Positions 1 through 8,728 of a DNA stretch of 64,000 nucleotides are shown here, piece by piece. Source of the DNA: Candidatus Neomarinimicrobiota bacterium (lineage in GTDB: Bacteria; Fidelibacterota; SORT01). The DNA lies in the NCBI GenBank assembly GCA_022573815.1, contig JACZTG010000004.1, positions 62,001 to 126,000 of the forward strand, written 5' to 3'. Position 1 is the stretch's first letter, and each line of letters opens with the position of its first letter. The notes beneath the pieces are model-generated. The model was not told the origin of the DNA. It did not search any database and saw only the letters and a program-made list of their open reading frames with translations. The translations under genes were made by a program, and so were the position numbers.

Positions 1-72
1 AAATCCGGTATCTTGTCCGGATAAAGATGGAGCGAATATTAATGATAGAAGAACTAATACGAATGTTTTCAA
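1..72 (-). CDS. N-terminus of an exported protein (cut by window edge)
   Basis: A TTG start at 72 opens a reading frame that runs off the left edge after 24 codons. A GGAG ribosome-binding site lies 7 bases upstream of the TTG. The residues form a classic signal peptide: a lysine at position 2, then a hydrophobic stretch (FVLVLLSLIFAPSLSG) and a likely cleavage site before QDTGF. It starts 53 bases after the rimO stop on the same strand, so it may be co-transcribed. The mature protein lies outside the window, so its function cannot be told. Confidence 0.6.
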   Translation of the reverse strand, partial: MKTFVLVLLSLIFAPSLSGQDTGF

Positions 73-125
73 AATAGTGCTCCGTTTGTGGTAGGATTCT
101 ACCGAAATTCTAAATTTAATAACAA

Positions 126-1427
126 CTAATCCAATTTTGCCCGCACGTCGTATGCTGATGCCGAAATTATGCGAGCGTTTACAAATGAGCCGGCAACCAA
201 CTTTTCATTTAATACGACAATGTTATCTATCTCAGGAGCGTCCTTATAAGATCTGCCGATTGACAAGCCTTCATCCTCCTTGTATTCATCGATCAACACT
301 TTATAGCTTTTTCCGATCATATCCTCATTTTTACGATGAGAGATCTCCTGCTGCAATAGCATTATCTTATCCATTCTCTCCGTCTTAAGGTCTTTGGAGA
401 CATCATCATTAAGAAAGACAGCAGGAGTATTTTCTTCGTGTGAATACGTAAATACACCCAGCCTGTCAAATTCAGCTTCTTCAATAAAGTCATAAAGTTC
501 CTGAAATTCTTCTTCACTTTCCCCCGGATAACCGACTATTATAGACGTTCTAAGGGAGATGTCCTTAATTATTTTTCGGATATCTTTCAACAGCTTTCTT
601 ATTTTTACGCCGTCAGCTCCTCTACGCATGGATTTCAATATTCTGTTATTAATATGTTGAATTGGCATATCAATATAATTACATACATTCTCAATAGAAT
701 GCACGACACTTGTTAACTCTTCACTGATATGAGATGGGTGAGCATACATCAGTCTTATCCACTCGACCCCGCTAACTTTACTGAGCTCCCGAACAAGGTC
801 ATGAATTTTAACTCCTTCACTGCCGTTATTTTGATTATCCCAGCCATAGGTCGTTAGGTCTTGTGAAATTAAAATTATTTCTTTTATACCGTTTTCCACT
901 AATTTTTCAGTCTCTTCTAACAGAGATTCAAGGCTTCTACTTTTTTGCAATCCTCTCATCATCGGAATGGCACAAAAACTGCATTCATTGTCACAACCCT
1001 CGGCAATTTTCAAATAGGCGTAAAATTTCTTATCGTTGAGTAATCTCCTTCCGGGACGGGCATAATGAGCGGCTTCGCTTCCACCGAGATGGGTAAGTAT
1101 TTTTCGGAAATCTTCTACACCGAAAAAGGCGTCAACTTCGGGAAGATCTCTCCTTAATTCAAATTCGTATCGTTGTGAAAGGCATCCTGCTACAAGAACT
1201 TCTGTTGTCTTACCAGATTCTTTCAACCTTGTCGCATCAAGAATCGTTTCTATGGAATTTTCTCGAGCGCTTTCAATAAAACCACAGGTGTTCACTATTA
1301 TGACATCAGCGTCGCTTTCGTCGTTGACTAAGTTAAAACCGGCTCGCTCAATTCCTTTACTCATTACCTCCGAGTCCACTTCGTTCTTCGGACACCCAAG
1401 AGTTACGATTTTTATATTTTTACTCAC
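126..1427 (-). CDS. rimO: Ribosomal protein S12 methylthiotransferase RimO
   Basis: Radical SAM enzyme that adds a methylthio group to an aspartate of ribosomal protein S12. From a GTG start the protein is 433 aa, close to the family length. It has the N-terminal UPF0004 domain with three cluster cysteines (about 12, 48, 82), the radical SAM motif CDNECSFC (cysteines about 145, 149, 152) and a C-terminal TRAM domain. The segment RSYKDAPEID is typical of RimO rather than MiaB. An upstream ATG at 1472 would give 15 more residues, but that extension lies inside ftsY and has no family match. The GTG at 1427 follows GGGGAAGG and overlaps the ftsY stop by 8 bases, which suggests translational coupling. 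Confidence 0.93.
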   Translation of the reverse strand: MSKNIKIVTLGCPKNEVDSEVMSKGIERAGFNLVNDESDADVIIVNTCGFIESARENSIETILDATRLKESGKTTEVLVAGCLSQRYEFELRRDLPEVDAFFGVEDFRKILTHLGGSEAAHYARPGRRLLNDKKFYAYLKIAEGCDNECSFCAIPMMRGLQKSRSLESLLEETEKLVENGIKEIILISQDLTTYGWDNQNNGSEGVKIHDLVRELSKVSGVEWIRLMYAHPSHISEELTSVVHSIENVCNYIDMPIQHINNRILKSMRRGADGVKIRKLLKDIRKIIKDISLRTSIIVGYPGESEEEFQELYDFIEEAEFDRLGVFTYSHEENTPAVFLNDDVSKDLKTERMDKIMLLQQEISHRKNEDMIGKSYKVLIDEYKEDEGLSIGRSYKDAPEIDNIVVLNEKLVAGSFVNARIISASAYDVRAKLD

Positions 1428-2352
1428 TACCTTCCCCGAAAAATAATGATGAAGCAAATGCCTCCGCTTCAAATGGCTCCAAATCTTCCAAATCTTCTCC
1501 TACACCAATATACTTAACAGGTATATTAAGTTCATGGTTAATAGACAAAGCTATGCCTCCCTTAGCTGTTCCGTCTAATTTATTAAGGACTATCCCGTTG
1601 ACGCCCACAGCTTCTTGAAATTCTTTTGCCTGAATCAGCGCATTTCTTCCGTTATTTGCATCCAATGAAAGCAATACCTCATGAGGCGCGCTTTCACAGA
1701 TACTGGCAATTACTCTTTTTATTTTTTTCAACTCTTCCATTAGATTGATACTCGTATGAAGCCTTCCTGCAGTATCAATAATTAAAACATCTATATCCCG
1801 TGAAATAGCGGCTTTCATCGCATCGTGTGCAACAGAAGCGGGATCTGCTCCCGGAGCGCTTTTTACAATCTCAGCATCAGCCCGTTTAGACCAAACCTCT
1901 AATTGTTCCACCGCAGCAGCTCTGTAAGTATCCCCGGCTGCGACAAGAACCTTTCTGCCCAATCCTCTATGTATATGGGCTAATTTACCTATTGTAGTAG
2001 TTTTACCTGATCCGTTTACACCCACCACCATAATGACATACGGCTTGGCTGAAAGTGATACATCAATATCGTTTACCCAGTCAGACTTGGATAACCTCTT
2101 TTGAACCTCACTTGCCAAAAATGAATATATCTCTTCTGAAGAAATCGGATTTTTTATTTTTGATTTCAATGCTTCCATTATTTCTTCCGCCATTTCTAAA
2201 CCCATATCAGTTTGTATCAGCGCGGCTTCGATTTCTTCGTACATTTCATCATCAAAAGAAGATTTTCTTTTAACAGCAGATTCTAATGCAGATTTCAAAT
2301 GAGATCTGGTTTTAGATAAACCTGATCTAAATTTCTGGAAAATGGTTTTCAT
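1420..2352 (-). CDS. ftsY: Signal recognition particle receptor FtsY
   Basis: SRP receptor GTPase that docks ribosome-SRP complexes at the inner membrane. 310 aa: a short N-terminal NG core without the long acidic A domain of E. coli, then the GTPase domain. G1 is GVNGSGKTT, G3 is DTAGRL and G4 is KLDGTAKGG. It lies 15 bases after a CDP-alcohol phosphatidyltransferase gene and overlaps rimO, at the end of a long minus-strand run. Its RNA partner, a large-type SRP RNA, is encoded at 61388-61660 in the same window. Confidence 0.96.
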   Translation of the reverse strand: MKTIFQKFRSGLSKTRSHLKSALESAVKRKSSFDDEMYEEIEAALIQTDMGLEMAEEIMEALKSKIKNPISSEEIYSFLASEVQKRLSKSDWVNDIDVSLSAKPYVIMVVGVNGSGKTTTIGKLAHIHRGLGRKVLVAAGDTYRAAAVEQLEVWSKRADAEIVKSAPGADPASVAHDAMKAAISRDIDVLIIDTAGRLHTSINLMEELKKIKRVIASICESAPHEVLLSLDANNGRNALIQAKEFQEAVGVNGIVLNKLDGTAKGGIALSINHELNIPVKYIGVGEDLEDLEPFEAEAFASSLFFGEGSE

Positions 2353-2367
2353 ATCTTTTTCAGCGAT

Positions 2368-2883
2368 TCATGCCTTCAGTAATATTTTTTTGTAATCGGA
2401 AAGATAAACAACTGTTGAATAAACAAAAAATACAACGCTTGACAATAATCCGAACTGCGCAAGGATATCCAAGTCCATAAATAATCCAATCACCAACAAA
2501 GCGATGGTATTCATCATAATTTTTCCGGGCACATTAGCTTGCGGCATAATACCGCTTTGACGCTTGATAAGTACTCCCAAATACAATAACACAATATCTC
2601 TCGAAATCAATATAATAAAAAACCACAAAGGAAAATCTTTGTTAAATACCAAATACATAAATAATGCGATAATTACTATTTTATCGCAAATTGGATCAAT
2701 TGCGTTTCCGAAATCGGACACGTTTTTATATTTTCGTGCAACTATGCCATCAGCGAAGTCCGTAATAATCATCAAAATCAAAATACTTAATCCCAAATAA
2801 TTCTGACCGGCGTTAAAGTAAAAAAGACATGGAATAATTAAAATTACTCTGAATAGAGAAATCATATTCGGCAAATTCATCAT
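2368..2883 (-). CDS. CDP-alcohol phosphatidyltransferase family protein
   Basis: Integral membrane enzyme of the family that joins a CDP-activated lipid to an alcohol. 171 aa with about five hydrophobic segments. The catalytic signature DG-xx-AR-x8-G-x3-D-x3-D is present: ADGIVARKY followed by FGNAIDPICDK. A second member at 58083-58700 has better context for PgsA (recR, pgpA), so this shorter paralogue may use another alcohol or lipid acceptor; the sequence does not say which. It sits 2 bases from the upstream ABC ATPase gene and 15 from ftsY, so it belongs to the same operon. Confidence 0.85.
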   Translation of the reverse strand: MMNLPNMISLFRVILIIPCLFYFNAGQNYLGLSILILMIITDFADGIVARKYKNVSDFGNAIDPICDKIVIIALFMYLVFNKDFPLWFFIILISRDIVLLYLGVLIKRQSGIMPQANVPGKIMMNTIALLVIGLFMDLDILAQFGLLSSVVFFVYSTVVYLSDYKKILLKA

Positions 2884-2885
2884 TA

Positions 2886-3722
2886 TTATACCAGACTTTC
2901 AGCATTCGTTGAATTGAGCTGCGAATCTAATAACGAGAATAAATCCGAAGTTTTCAAACTTTTAGGAATAATTTTCATTCCGTTTGCGATAATGCCATTC
3001 ACGAATTCAGCCACAGGCGGCTGCTCTATTCCATATTTATTTGTTAATTCACTATTTAAAAAGAAGTCCGGAGGCGGGCCATCATAAACAGGTAAACCTT
3101 TATCAAATACTATAAGTCTATTGCAACTCTCCGCTATAAACGCCGAGTCCTGAGATACTATAAGGACAGTTTTACCCTGCTTCGAAATATTTTCTATTAT
3201 ATCCGTCAGATTTTTTATTTCAATTCCGTCAAGCGCCGCGGTCGGTTCATCAAATATATATAAATCAGGTTTTAGCGCTATAATAGTGGCGAGGGCAGCT
3301 CTTCTTCTTTCTCCACTACTCAATGCCATATGGTTGCGAGCACCATATAAACCCGGATCTAAATTCACTAATTCTAATGCTTCATATGCGGATTTATGAG
3401 CTTCAGTGTCCGACAATCCTTTTTCTATTGCGCCAAGCATTATATCCTCAAGGATGGTGTTCATAAAAAATTGATTTTCCGGAAATTGAAAAGATAGCCC
3501 GACCGCTAAATTATCGGGATAGTTAATAATCGTTCCTGATGAGGGTTTCAATAAACCAGCTAACAGACGCGCAAATGTCGTCTTTCCCGCTCCGGATCTG
3601 CCTAATACACCGATAAGTTCGTTTGAATTTATTTGCAAACTCGGTATCCGTAGCTCGAAAGATTTTGATATAAGCGGATTATCAAGTGTAACTATCAGTT
3701 CTTTAATTTCTTGAAGAATCAT
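2886..3722 (-). CDS. ECF-type (EcfA2/CbiO-like) ABC transporter ATPase
   Basis: Nucleotide-binding subunit resembling the second ATPase of energy-coupling factor vitamin/metal importers. 278 aa. Walker A GRSGAGKTT (41-49), a Q-loop FQFPENQF typical of EcfA proteins, a signature LSSGE (134-138) and Walker B YIFDE (155-159) are intact. The switch position reads VSQDSA: glutamine replaces the usual histidine (codon CAG). It overlaps the upstream ATPase gene by 4 bases (3719-3722). No EcfT transmembrane protein or S component lies in the window, so the transported substrate is unknown. EcfA2 versus EcfA1 is assigned only by resemblance. Confidence 0.85.
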   Translation of the reverse strand: MILQEIKELIVTLDNPLISKSFELRIPSLQINSNELIGVLGRSGAGKTTFARLLAGLLKPSSGTIINYPDNLAVGLSFQFPENQFFMNTILEDIMLGAIEKGLSDTEAHKSAYEALELVNLDPGLYGARNHMALSSGERRRAALATIIALKPDLYIFDEPTAALDGIEIKNLTDIIENISKQGKTVLIVSQDSAFIAESCNRLIVFDKGLPVYDGPPPDFFLNSELTNKYGIEQPPVAEFVNGIIANGMKIIPKSLKTSDLFSLLDSQLNSTNAESLV

Positions 3723-4495
3723 ATTTTCATACTGATTATATCATTGTATCGATTTTCAAGTTCTGCTGTTTGTGGAGCATAATGCCCCGCTTTAAGTAAT
3801 ATTTCCTGGTTACCTAATATTTCGGATGGTTTGCCGTTCTCGATTAATTTACCCTTTTCCATTATATATAATTGGTCCGAGTTTATTGCTTCAGATGGAT
3901 ATTGCGTTATCAAAAGTACACCGCCACCATCATCGCTAAATTTATTCAGCATACTTAGCAGTAATTTTCTCGACTCATAATCCAAAAAAGTAGTCAACTC
4001 ATCACAAATAATATAATCCGGCTTAAGCGCCCAAACTCCGGCAAATGCCACCTTCTGCTGTTCACCCCCGGATAGCTCTCTTGGATGGCTTTCCCTAACA
4101 TCGTATAGATCAAATAGTCTCATTGACTCATCTACCCGCTGCCTAATTATTTCAGCCGGTATGCCATAATTCTCAAGTGAAAATGCGATATCAGACTCCA
4201 CGCTTCCTGAGACGAGATGCTCTAACGGGTTTTGGAACAATACTGCGATTTTTTTCTTCGACGATTCTTTTAAATTTAAATCGTCTAACTCTAATCCATC
4301 ACATTTGACGGTACCGCTAAACGGTTTAAATATTCCAGACATGACCATAGCAAGTGTTGATTTGCCGGAGCCATTTGATCCTATTAAAGAAATGAAATCA
4401 CCACTTTTAAGAGCGAGTGAAACATCATTCAGAGCTAATAACCCTTCATTATTTACGCTTTGATATTTATACGAGATATTTTTTAGTTCTATCAT
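3719..4495 (-). CDS. ECF-type (EcfA1/CbiO-like) ABC transporter ATPase
   Basis: Partner ATPase to the following gene; the two would form the EcfA-EcfA' heterodimer. 258 aa. Walker A GSNGSGKST (39-47), Q-loop FQNP (87-90), signature LSGGE (141-145) and Walker B YIICDE (161-166) are intact. At the switch, ITQYPS shows glutamine (CAA) where histidine is expected, the same change as in the partner. It overlaps the waaA stop by 4 bases and its own stop overlaps the partner start, so the pair is firmly embedded in an LPS/lipid operon. Without a T or S protein nearby the cargo cannot be named; a shared EcfT elsewhere in the genome is the simplest explanation. Confidence 0.85.
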   Translation of the reverse strand: MIELKNISYKYQSVNNEGLLALNDVSLALKSGDFISLIGSNGSGKSTLAMVMSGIFKPFSGTVKCDGLELDDLNLKESSKKKIAVLFQNPLEHLVSGSVESDIAFSLENYGIPAEIIRQRVDESMRLFDLYDVRESHPRELSGGEQQKVAFAGVWALKPDYIICDELTTFLDYESRKLLLSMLNKFSDDGGGVLLITQYPSEAINSDQLYIMEKGKLIENGKPSEILGNQEILLKAGHYAPQTAELENRYNDIISMKI

Positions 4496-5772
4496 TTCAA
4501 ATAGCTCTGGATAACCTTCACAGTCTTTTCAGTGGCTCCCGCTCTTTTGATAACCACTTTCTCTGCAGCCAAACCCGATTTCTTACGAAATTCTTCATCC
4601 TCAATAAGTTTGTGTATAATTGTATCGAATTGTTCCTCGGTCTCTATAAGATAACCGCCTCCTGATTCATCAAGAAATTCTGCTGTCTCGGAACTTTTTA
4701 AATTTGGTCCGTGGATAACAGGCACACCATATACCGCCGGTTCCATTACATTATGAACTCCAGGGCCAAATCCGCCGCCCATATAGGCTATATGAGCAAA
4801 TTTATACAGTCCCGCTAAATATCCAATCTCATCAATAACGATAGCGTTTATGTTACCTTTATCTAAAGTTAAGTTGGAAGATCTTACAAATCCGACGTTT
4901 GCTTCCGTAAATTTGGATTCGATGAGGTTAAGAATTTTATCTTCCGGCTCGTGAGGTGCGATAATAATTGAAAAATTTGCAGATCCCTTCATCCTACTTA
5001 TAATCAGGTCCAGTATCAGCGAAATATCCGTACGCCACACACTACCGAGCACAAGAACAATTTTTCCGCTAAGAATACTGGATATATTATCTTCATTTGG
5101 AACTGCTTCTCCTTTTCGTTGAATCACCTGATCATACCGTGAGTTACCAAGCACCTCTAACGCTCTCTCTTTAACTCCCAATTTTTTAAAACGATCTGAA
5201 TCTCCTTCAGAAACTGTGAGTACCTTATCAAACATACAGTAAACTGCTCTGTGCATTAGAGAAAACATTGGTTTAAGACGATGAGAGCCTGCGCGAAGTC
5301 GCGCGGACACTATTATCAAAGGGACATTTAACTTATTTGCCCATTTAATCGCATTTGGCCAAACATCATAGCCCGCCAATATAAAAACATCGGCATTAAT
5401 ACTCTTGAAAAACCTTTTCATACTATGTGGTAAATCAAATGGAAGGTAAATTTTAATATCCACAAGCTTATCCTTTGCCCTGTTATAACCGGATGGAGAA
5501 AAAAACGATAGAATTATCCGATGCTCACTATTTTCATTTTTCAACTTATTGATAAGTGGTTTTATCTGTTCATATTCTCCAAGAGAAGCACAATGAATCA
5601 GAATTACTCTACTTTCTGATAAATTTGCTTTTTCCAAAATGGACCAAGTTTCTTTTCTTCCTCTAAGCCCTTGATTTATTTTTTTGTTAAACGGGGATAT
5701 AACTTTCAGAATTAATATCAGCAATGGAATAGCAATGTAAGAATAAATAATAAATAATACTTTAGACAACAA
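4492..5772 (-). CDS. waaA: 3-deoxy-D-manno-octulosonic acid (Kdo) transferase
   Basis: Transfers Kdo from CMP-Kdo to lipid A precursor on the inner face of the inner membrane. 426 aa, the usual length. An N-terminal membrane anchor (about residues 5-25) precedes the GT-B fold. The conserved motif around the catalytic base reads HCASLGEYEQ (commonly HAASVGE), and the C-terminal domain has GGGFGPGVHNVMEPA, a hallmark of this family. It follows a GT9 gene by 8 bases and overlaps the ECF ATPase gene. Its presence shows that this organism makes Kdo-containing LPS. Confidence 0.93.
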   Translation of the reverse strand: MLSKVLFIIYSYIAIPLLILILKVISPFNKKINQGLRGRKETWSILEKANLSESRVILIHCASLGEYEQIKPLINKLKNENSEHRIILSFFSPSGYNRAKDKLVDIKIYLPFDLPHSMKRFFKSINADVFILAGYDVWPNAIKWANKLNVPLIIVSARLRAGSHRLKPMFSLMHRAVYCMFDKVLTVSEGDSDRFKKLGVKERALEVLGNSRYDQVIQRKGEAVPNEDNISSILSGKIVLVLGSVWRTDISLILDLIISRMKGSANFSIIIAPHEPEDKILNLIESKFTEANVGFVRSSNLTLDKGNINAIVIDEIGYLAGLYKFAHIAYMGGGFGPGVHNVMEPAVYGVPVIHGPNLKSSETAEFLDESGGGYLIETEEQFDTIIHKLIEDEEFRKKSGLAAEKVVIKRAGATEKTVKVIQSYLK

Positions 5773-5780
5773 TTGATCCT

Positions 5781-6791
5781 TTATAATTCAAGTAAGTCCG
5801 TCGTTGCTTTAAATGCCAGTTCCGGAGTTATATCCACCATACATTTAAAGTGTTTCTTTGGACAATTATCTCGTCCTACATGAGAACATGGCCTGCAATT
5901 GAGATTAGATACCTCCAAAACTCTGAAATTATCGCTATACGGGAAAAATCCTAATTCCTCCGTAGTTGAGCCGAAAAATGCGAGAACCGGTTTTTTCTGA
6001 GATACTGCAATATGCATCAGTCCACTGTCATTCGTCAGCACGGCATCTGACTGCTTGATTATTGCCGCTGTTTCCAGCAAAGTAAATTCACCGGTAGCAT
6101 CAGTAGCAGGTTCATTCATTTGAGATATTACAGCTTCGGAAATAGGCAAATCATCTTTAGACCCTACCAATATGATCTTTGCATCAATCTCTTTAACCAA
6201 TAAGTCAGCAAGCTTCGCATAATTATCGCTTGGCCATCGTTTTGTATGATATCCTGCCCCCGGCGCAATCACAAGATTAAGTTTAGAATCAACTTTCAGT
6301 CTTTCCTTTAAAGGGCTATCACTACTTGTATAAAGATCTAATCCAAACCCATCATCAGCTAAATTATATTTAGAACCGACTTCGAGGTAGCGGTCAGATA
6401 TAGAAGTCACATTTTTATAGAGATTTAATCCGAAATTAACCAACATATATCGCTTAAAGTACCTTTTGTTATATTTTCCGGAATTCATCCCGCCAATAAA
6501 CCTTGTCATTAACAAAGTTCTAATATTACGGTGCAGGTCAAATATAGCGTTATAGCGATTTGATTTTATCTGGTATCTCCAATTTAATATCTCACCGAAT
6601 CCGTTTTTTGTGTCAAACGCATATACGTTATTTATGTTAGGATTATTCAGCATCAGTTCCACATACTCACTCTTCGTAAGATAATTAATTAGAGAATCCG
6701 GATACTTCTTTCGGAGCGCCCTAACAAAGGGAGTTGTAAGAAGTATATCTCCAATAGAACTTAATCGTATGATAAGAAAACGTTTTTGCAC
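5781..6791 (-). CDS. ADP-heptose:LPS heptosyltransferase family (GT9)
   Basis: Family 9 glycosyltransferase, probably adding heptose to the LPS inner core. 336 aa. The N-terminal motif IIRLSSIGDILLTTP, the central PGAGYHTKRWP and the C-terminal NDSGLMHIA nucleotide-sugar pocket are all present. Four cysteines cluster near the C-terminus (CRPCSHVGRDNCPKKHFKC), as in many WaaF/RfaF relatives of this group. It is the gene before waaA, so a role next to Kdo addition fits. Whether it is heptosyltransferase I, II or another GT9 enzyme is not decidable from sequence alone. Confidence 0.88.
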   Translation of the reverse strand: MQKRFLIIRLSSIGDILLTTPFVRALRKKYPDSLINYLTKSEYVELMLNNPNINNVYAFDTKNGFGEILNWRYQIKSNRYNAIFDLHRNIRTLLMTRFIGGMNSGKYNKRYFKRYMLVNFGLNLYKNVTSISDRYLEVGSKYNLADDGFGLDLYTSSDSPLKERLKVDSKLNLVIAPGAGYHTKRWPSDNYAKLADLLVKEIDAKIILVGSKDDLPISEAVISQMNEPATDATGEFTLLETAAIIKQSDAVLTNDSGLMHIAVSQKKPVLAFFGSTTEELGFFPYSDNFRVLEVSNLNCRPCSHVGRDNCPKKHFKCMVDITPELAFKATTDLLEL

Positions 6792-6836
6792 TATAAATGT
6801 TAAGAGAAAAGATCAAATGCTCTTTCAGAGCAGGAG

Positions 6837-7853
6837 TTATCTTGTTCGATCAATGTTGAACCGAACAAATTTAATTAAGGCGTCCTTAGAATCCGAATCC
6901 TCTAATTCTGAAAGAGAATCAATTGCTTTTTGGCTGTGAAAGTTGAGTTTCTGCTCAGTGTATTCCAAGCCTCCGTGTTCTTTTACATAATTAACAGCCA
7001 TCTGAAAGTCTGATTTCCCATTCTTATTTCGTAAATTTTTAATTATTTTTCTGGCTGAGCGTTTTGAATCTTTTCCAAGTGAATGGATTACCGGCAGAGT
7101 AATTAAATTCTCCTTAACATCTCTTCCCACAGGTTTACCTGTATTAGCCTTTTTACCGACATAATCAAAAAGGTCATCTTTCAGCTGAAACGCGATTCCA
7201 AGATGCTCTCCATAAAGAGAAAGTGCTTTCCTTTTATCAACCGAGTCTGTAGTGGTCAACGCACCCATTTCACTCGCAGCGGAAAAAAGACTTGCTGTTT
7301 TATCGCTTATCATACGAAAATAAGTTTCCTCATCTAATCCATTCGACCTGTTTTTTTCAAGTTGCAGTAATTCTCCTTTACTCATTCTTTCGGCAGCCAT
7401 TGACAGCACATCTAACGAGTCAAAATTTCTGAGGCCAACAAGGTTTATTAATGCCCTGCTGAATAAAAAATCACCCATTAGCACGGCAGTTTTATTCTTC
7501 CAAATGGAGTGAATAGAGGGAATCCCTCTTCTATGTTCGGCTCTGTCCACTACATCGTCATGCATAAGAGTTGCAATATGAAGCAGTTCAATTAGAACCG
7601 CGGATGCGATAGTTTGCTCATTTATAGGCCCGAATAGTTTTGCGGAAAGCAAGACAAGCTTAGGACGAAACATCTTGCCATATCGGGATGTCATATAACC
7701 TGATATCCTGTTAATCAAGAACACATTTGTCCTCATAGAATTTTTATAAGCTTTTTTGAAATCTTTAAATTCTGTATCAATTGGCGCGGTAATACGATTT
7801 AAATCGGCATTATATGAACTAAACGGTAGGGATAATTTTAATGTTTTCAGCAC
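6837..7853 (-). CDS. Long-chain polyprenyl diphosphate synthase
   Basis: Trans-prenyltransferase that extends allylic diphosphates with IPP. 338 aa. The first aspartate-rich motif is DDVVD followed by RAEHRRG, and the second is DDLFD; both are complete. The resemblance is to octaprenyl/heptaprenyl synthases (IspB type) that make the menaquinone or ubiquinone side chain. Chain length is set by residues upstream of the first motif (LIELLHIATLMH) and cannot be read reliably. It lies between tatC and the GT9/waaA genes. A geranylgeranyl-reductase-like enzyme at 31587-32765 could act on isoprenoid products. Confidence 0.9.
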   Translation of the reverse strand: MLKTLKLSLPFSSYNADLNRITAPIDTEFKDFKKAYKNSMRTNVFLINRISGYMTSRYGKMFRPKLVLLSAKLFGPINEQTIASAVLIELLHIATLMHDDVVDRAEHRRGIPSIHSIWKNKTAVLMGDFLFSRALINLVGLRNFDSLDVLSMAAERMSKGELLQLEKNRSNGLDEETYFRMISDKTASLFSAASEMGALTTTDSVDKRKALSLYGEHLGIAFQLKDDLFDYVGKKANTGKPVGRDVKENLITLPVIHSLGKDSKRSARKIIKNLRNKNGKSDFQMAVNYVKEHGGLEYTEQKLNFHSQKAIDSLSELEDSDSKDALIKFVRFNIDRTR

Positions 7854-7923
7854 TTCATAGCTCTATTTTTCAAGCGATTAACATACTATTATTGCGGAGG
7901 AAGGTCAAGAATTAAAGTAAATC

Positions 7924-8706
7924 TTAAGAATCATTTGTGCCTATTGTTCGTTTTTTTGAGGCTATGCCGGAAATGAAAATACTTATTTCATATAAAATAA
8001 ATAATGGAACCGACAACAATAATTGACTGAGTGGATCGGGCGGAGTCAATATCGCAGAGGTTATGATAATACCAACTAAGGCATGTTTTCTGTAATGCCT
8101 CATAAATGCCGGCGTAAGTAGTCCGATTCTTCCCAAAAAATATGCTAAGATAGGCATTTCGAAAACTATGCCACTTGCAAGTATCATCTGAATTACGAAA
8201 CTGAAGTAATAATTTATGGATATATTATTCTCGACTCCCGGAACGCCAAATGAGAGAAGAGTTGGAATTATTAATGGTATGATAATATAATAGGCAAAAC
8301 TGGCTCCACCTAAAAAAGAAAAAAATGTAACTACTATCAGAATCGGAAGATTTTTCTTTTCATTTACATATAAACCGGGGGCAATAAAGTGCCATATATG
8401 ATAAACGATGAATGGCAATCCAAGAATTAATCCGCCGACAAAAGCGATCCACATTTTTACAATAAGCATACCTTGCACCCTTAGTACCTGTAGGGTCAAA
8501 GGAGGATCTATAGAAAGTGTTGGTTTAATCAGAAAATTTACAAAATAATCAGAAAATGCAAAAGAGAACACCGAAAATATTACGACTGCTACCAGCGATT
8601 TGAGGATTCTCCATCTTAACTCCTCAAGATGATCAAGAAATCCCATTTCACTTGAAGAGATATCCTTATCATCTTTATCTCCGTTGTTGGAAACAGCTTC
8701 GGACAT
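7924..8706 (-). CDS. tatC: Twin-arginine translocase subunit TatC
   Basis: Core receptor subunit of the Tat pathway, which exports folded proteins carrying twin-arginine signals. 260 aa with six predicted membrane segments. The N-terminal cytoplasmic motif GFLDHLEELRWR is the TatC hallmark and contains the signal-peptide-binding glutamate region; the loop after the second segment has the conserved FIAPGLYVNEKK. No tatA or tatB is seen in the window. It follows the PEGA-protein gene by 22 bases and is 70 bases from the polyprenyl synthase gene. Confidence 0.95.
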   Translation of the reverse strand: MSEAVSNNGDKDDKDISSSEMGFLDHLEELRWRILKSLVAVVIFSVFSFAFSDYFVNFLIKPTLSIDPPLTLQVLRVQGMLIVKMWIAFVGGLILGLPFIVYHIWHFIAPGLYVNEKKNLPILIVVTFFSFLGGASFAYYIIIPLIIPTLLSFGVPGVENNISINYYFSFVIQMILASGIVFEMPILAYFLGRIGLLTPAFMRHYRKHALVGIIITSAILTPPDPLSQLLLSVPLFILYEISIFISGIASKKRTIGTNDS

Positions 8707-8728
8707 TTGTGTTTATATTCCCGATTCT

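Noticed and set aside
1428-1472. Upstream ATG extending rimO by 15 residues
   Set aside because: It lies inside ftsY, matches no family and the GTG at 1427 has a fitting ribosome-binding site.
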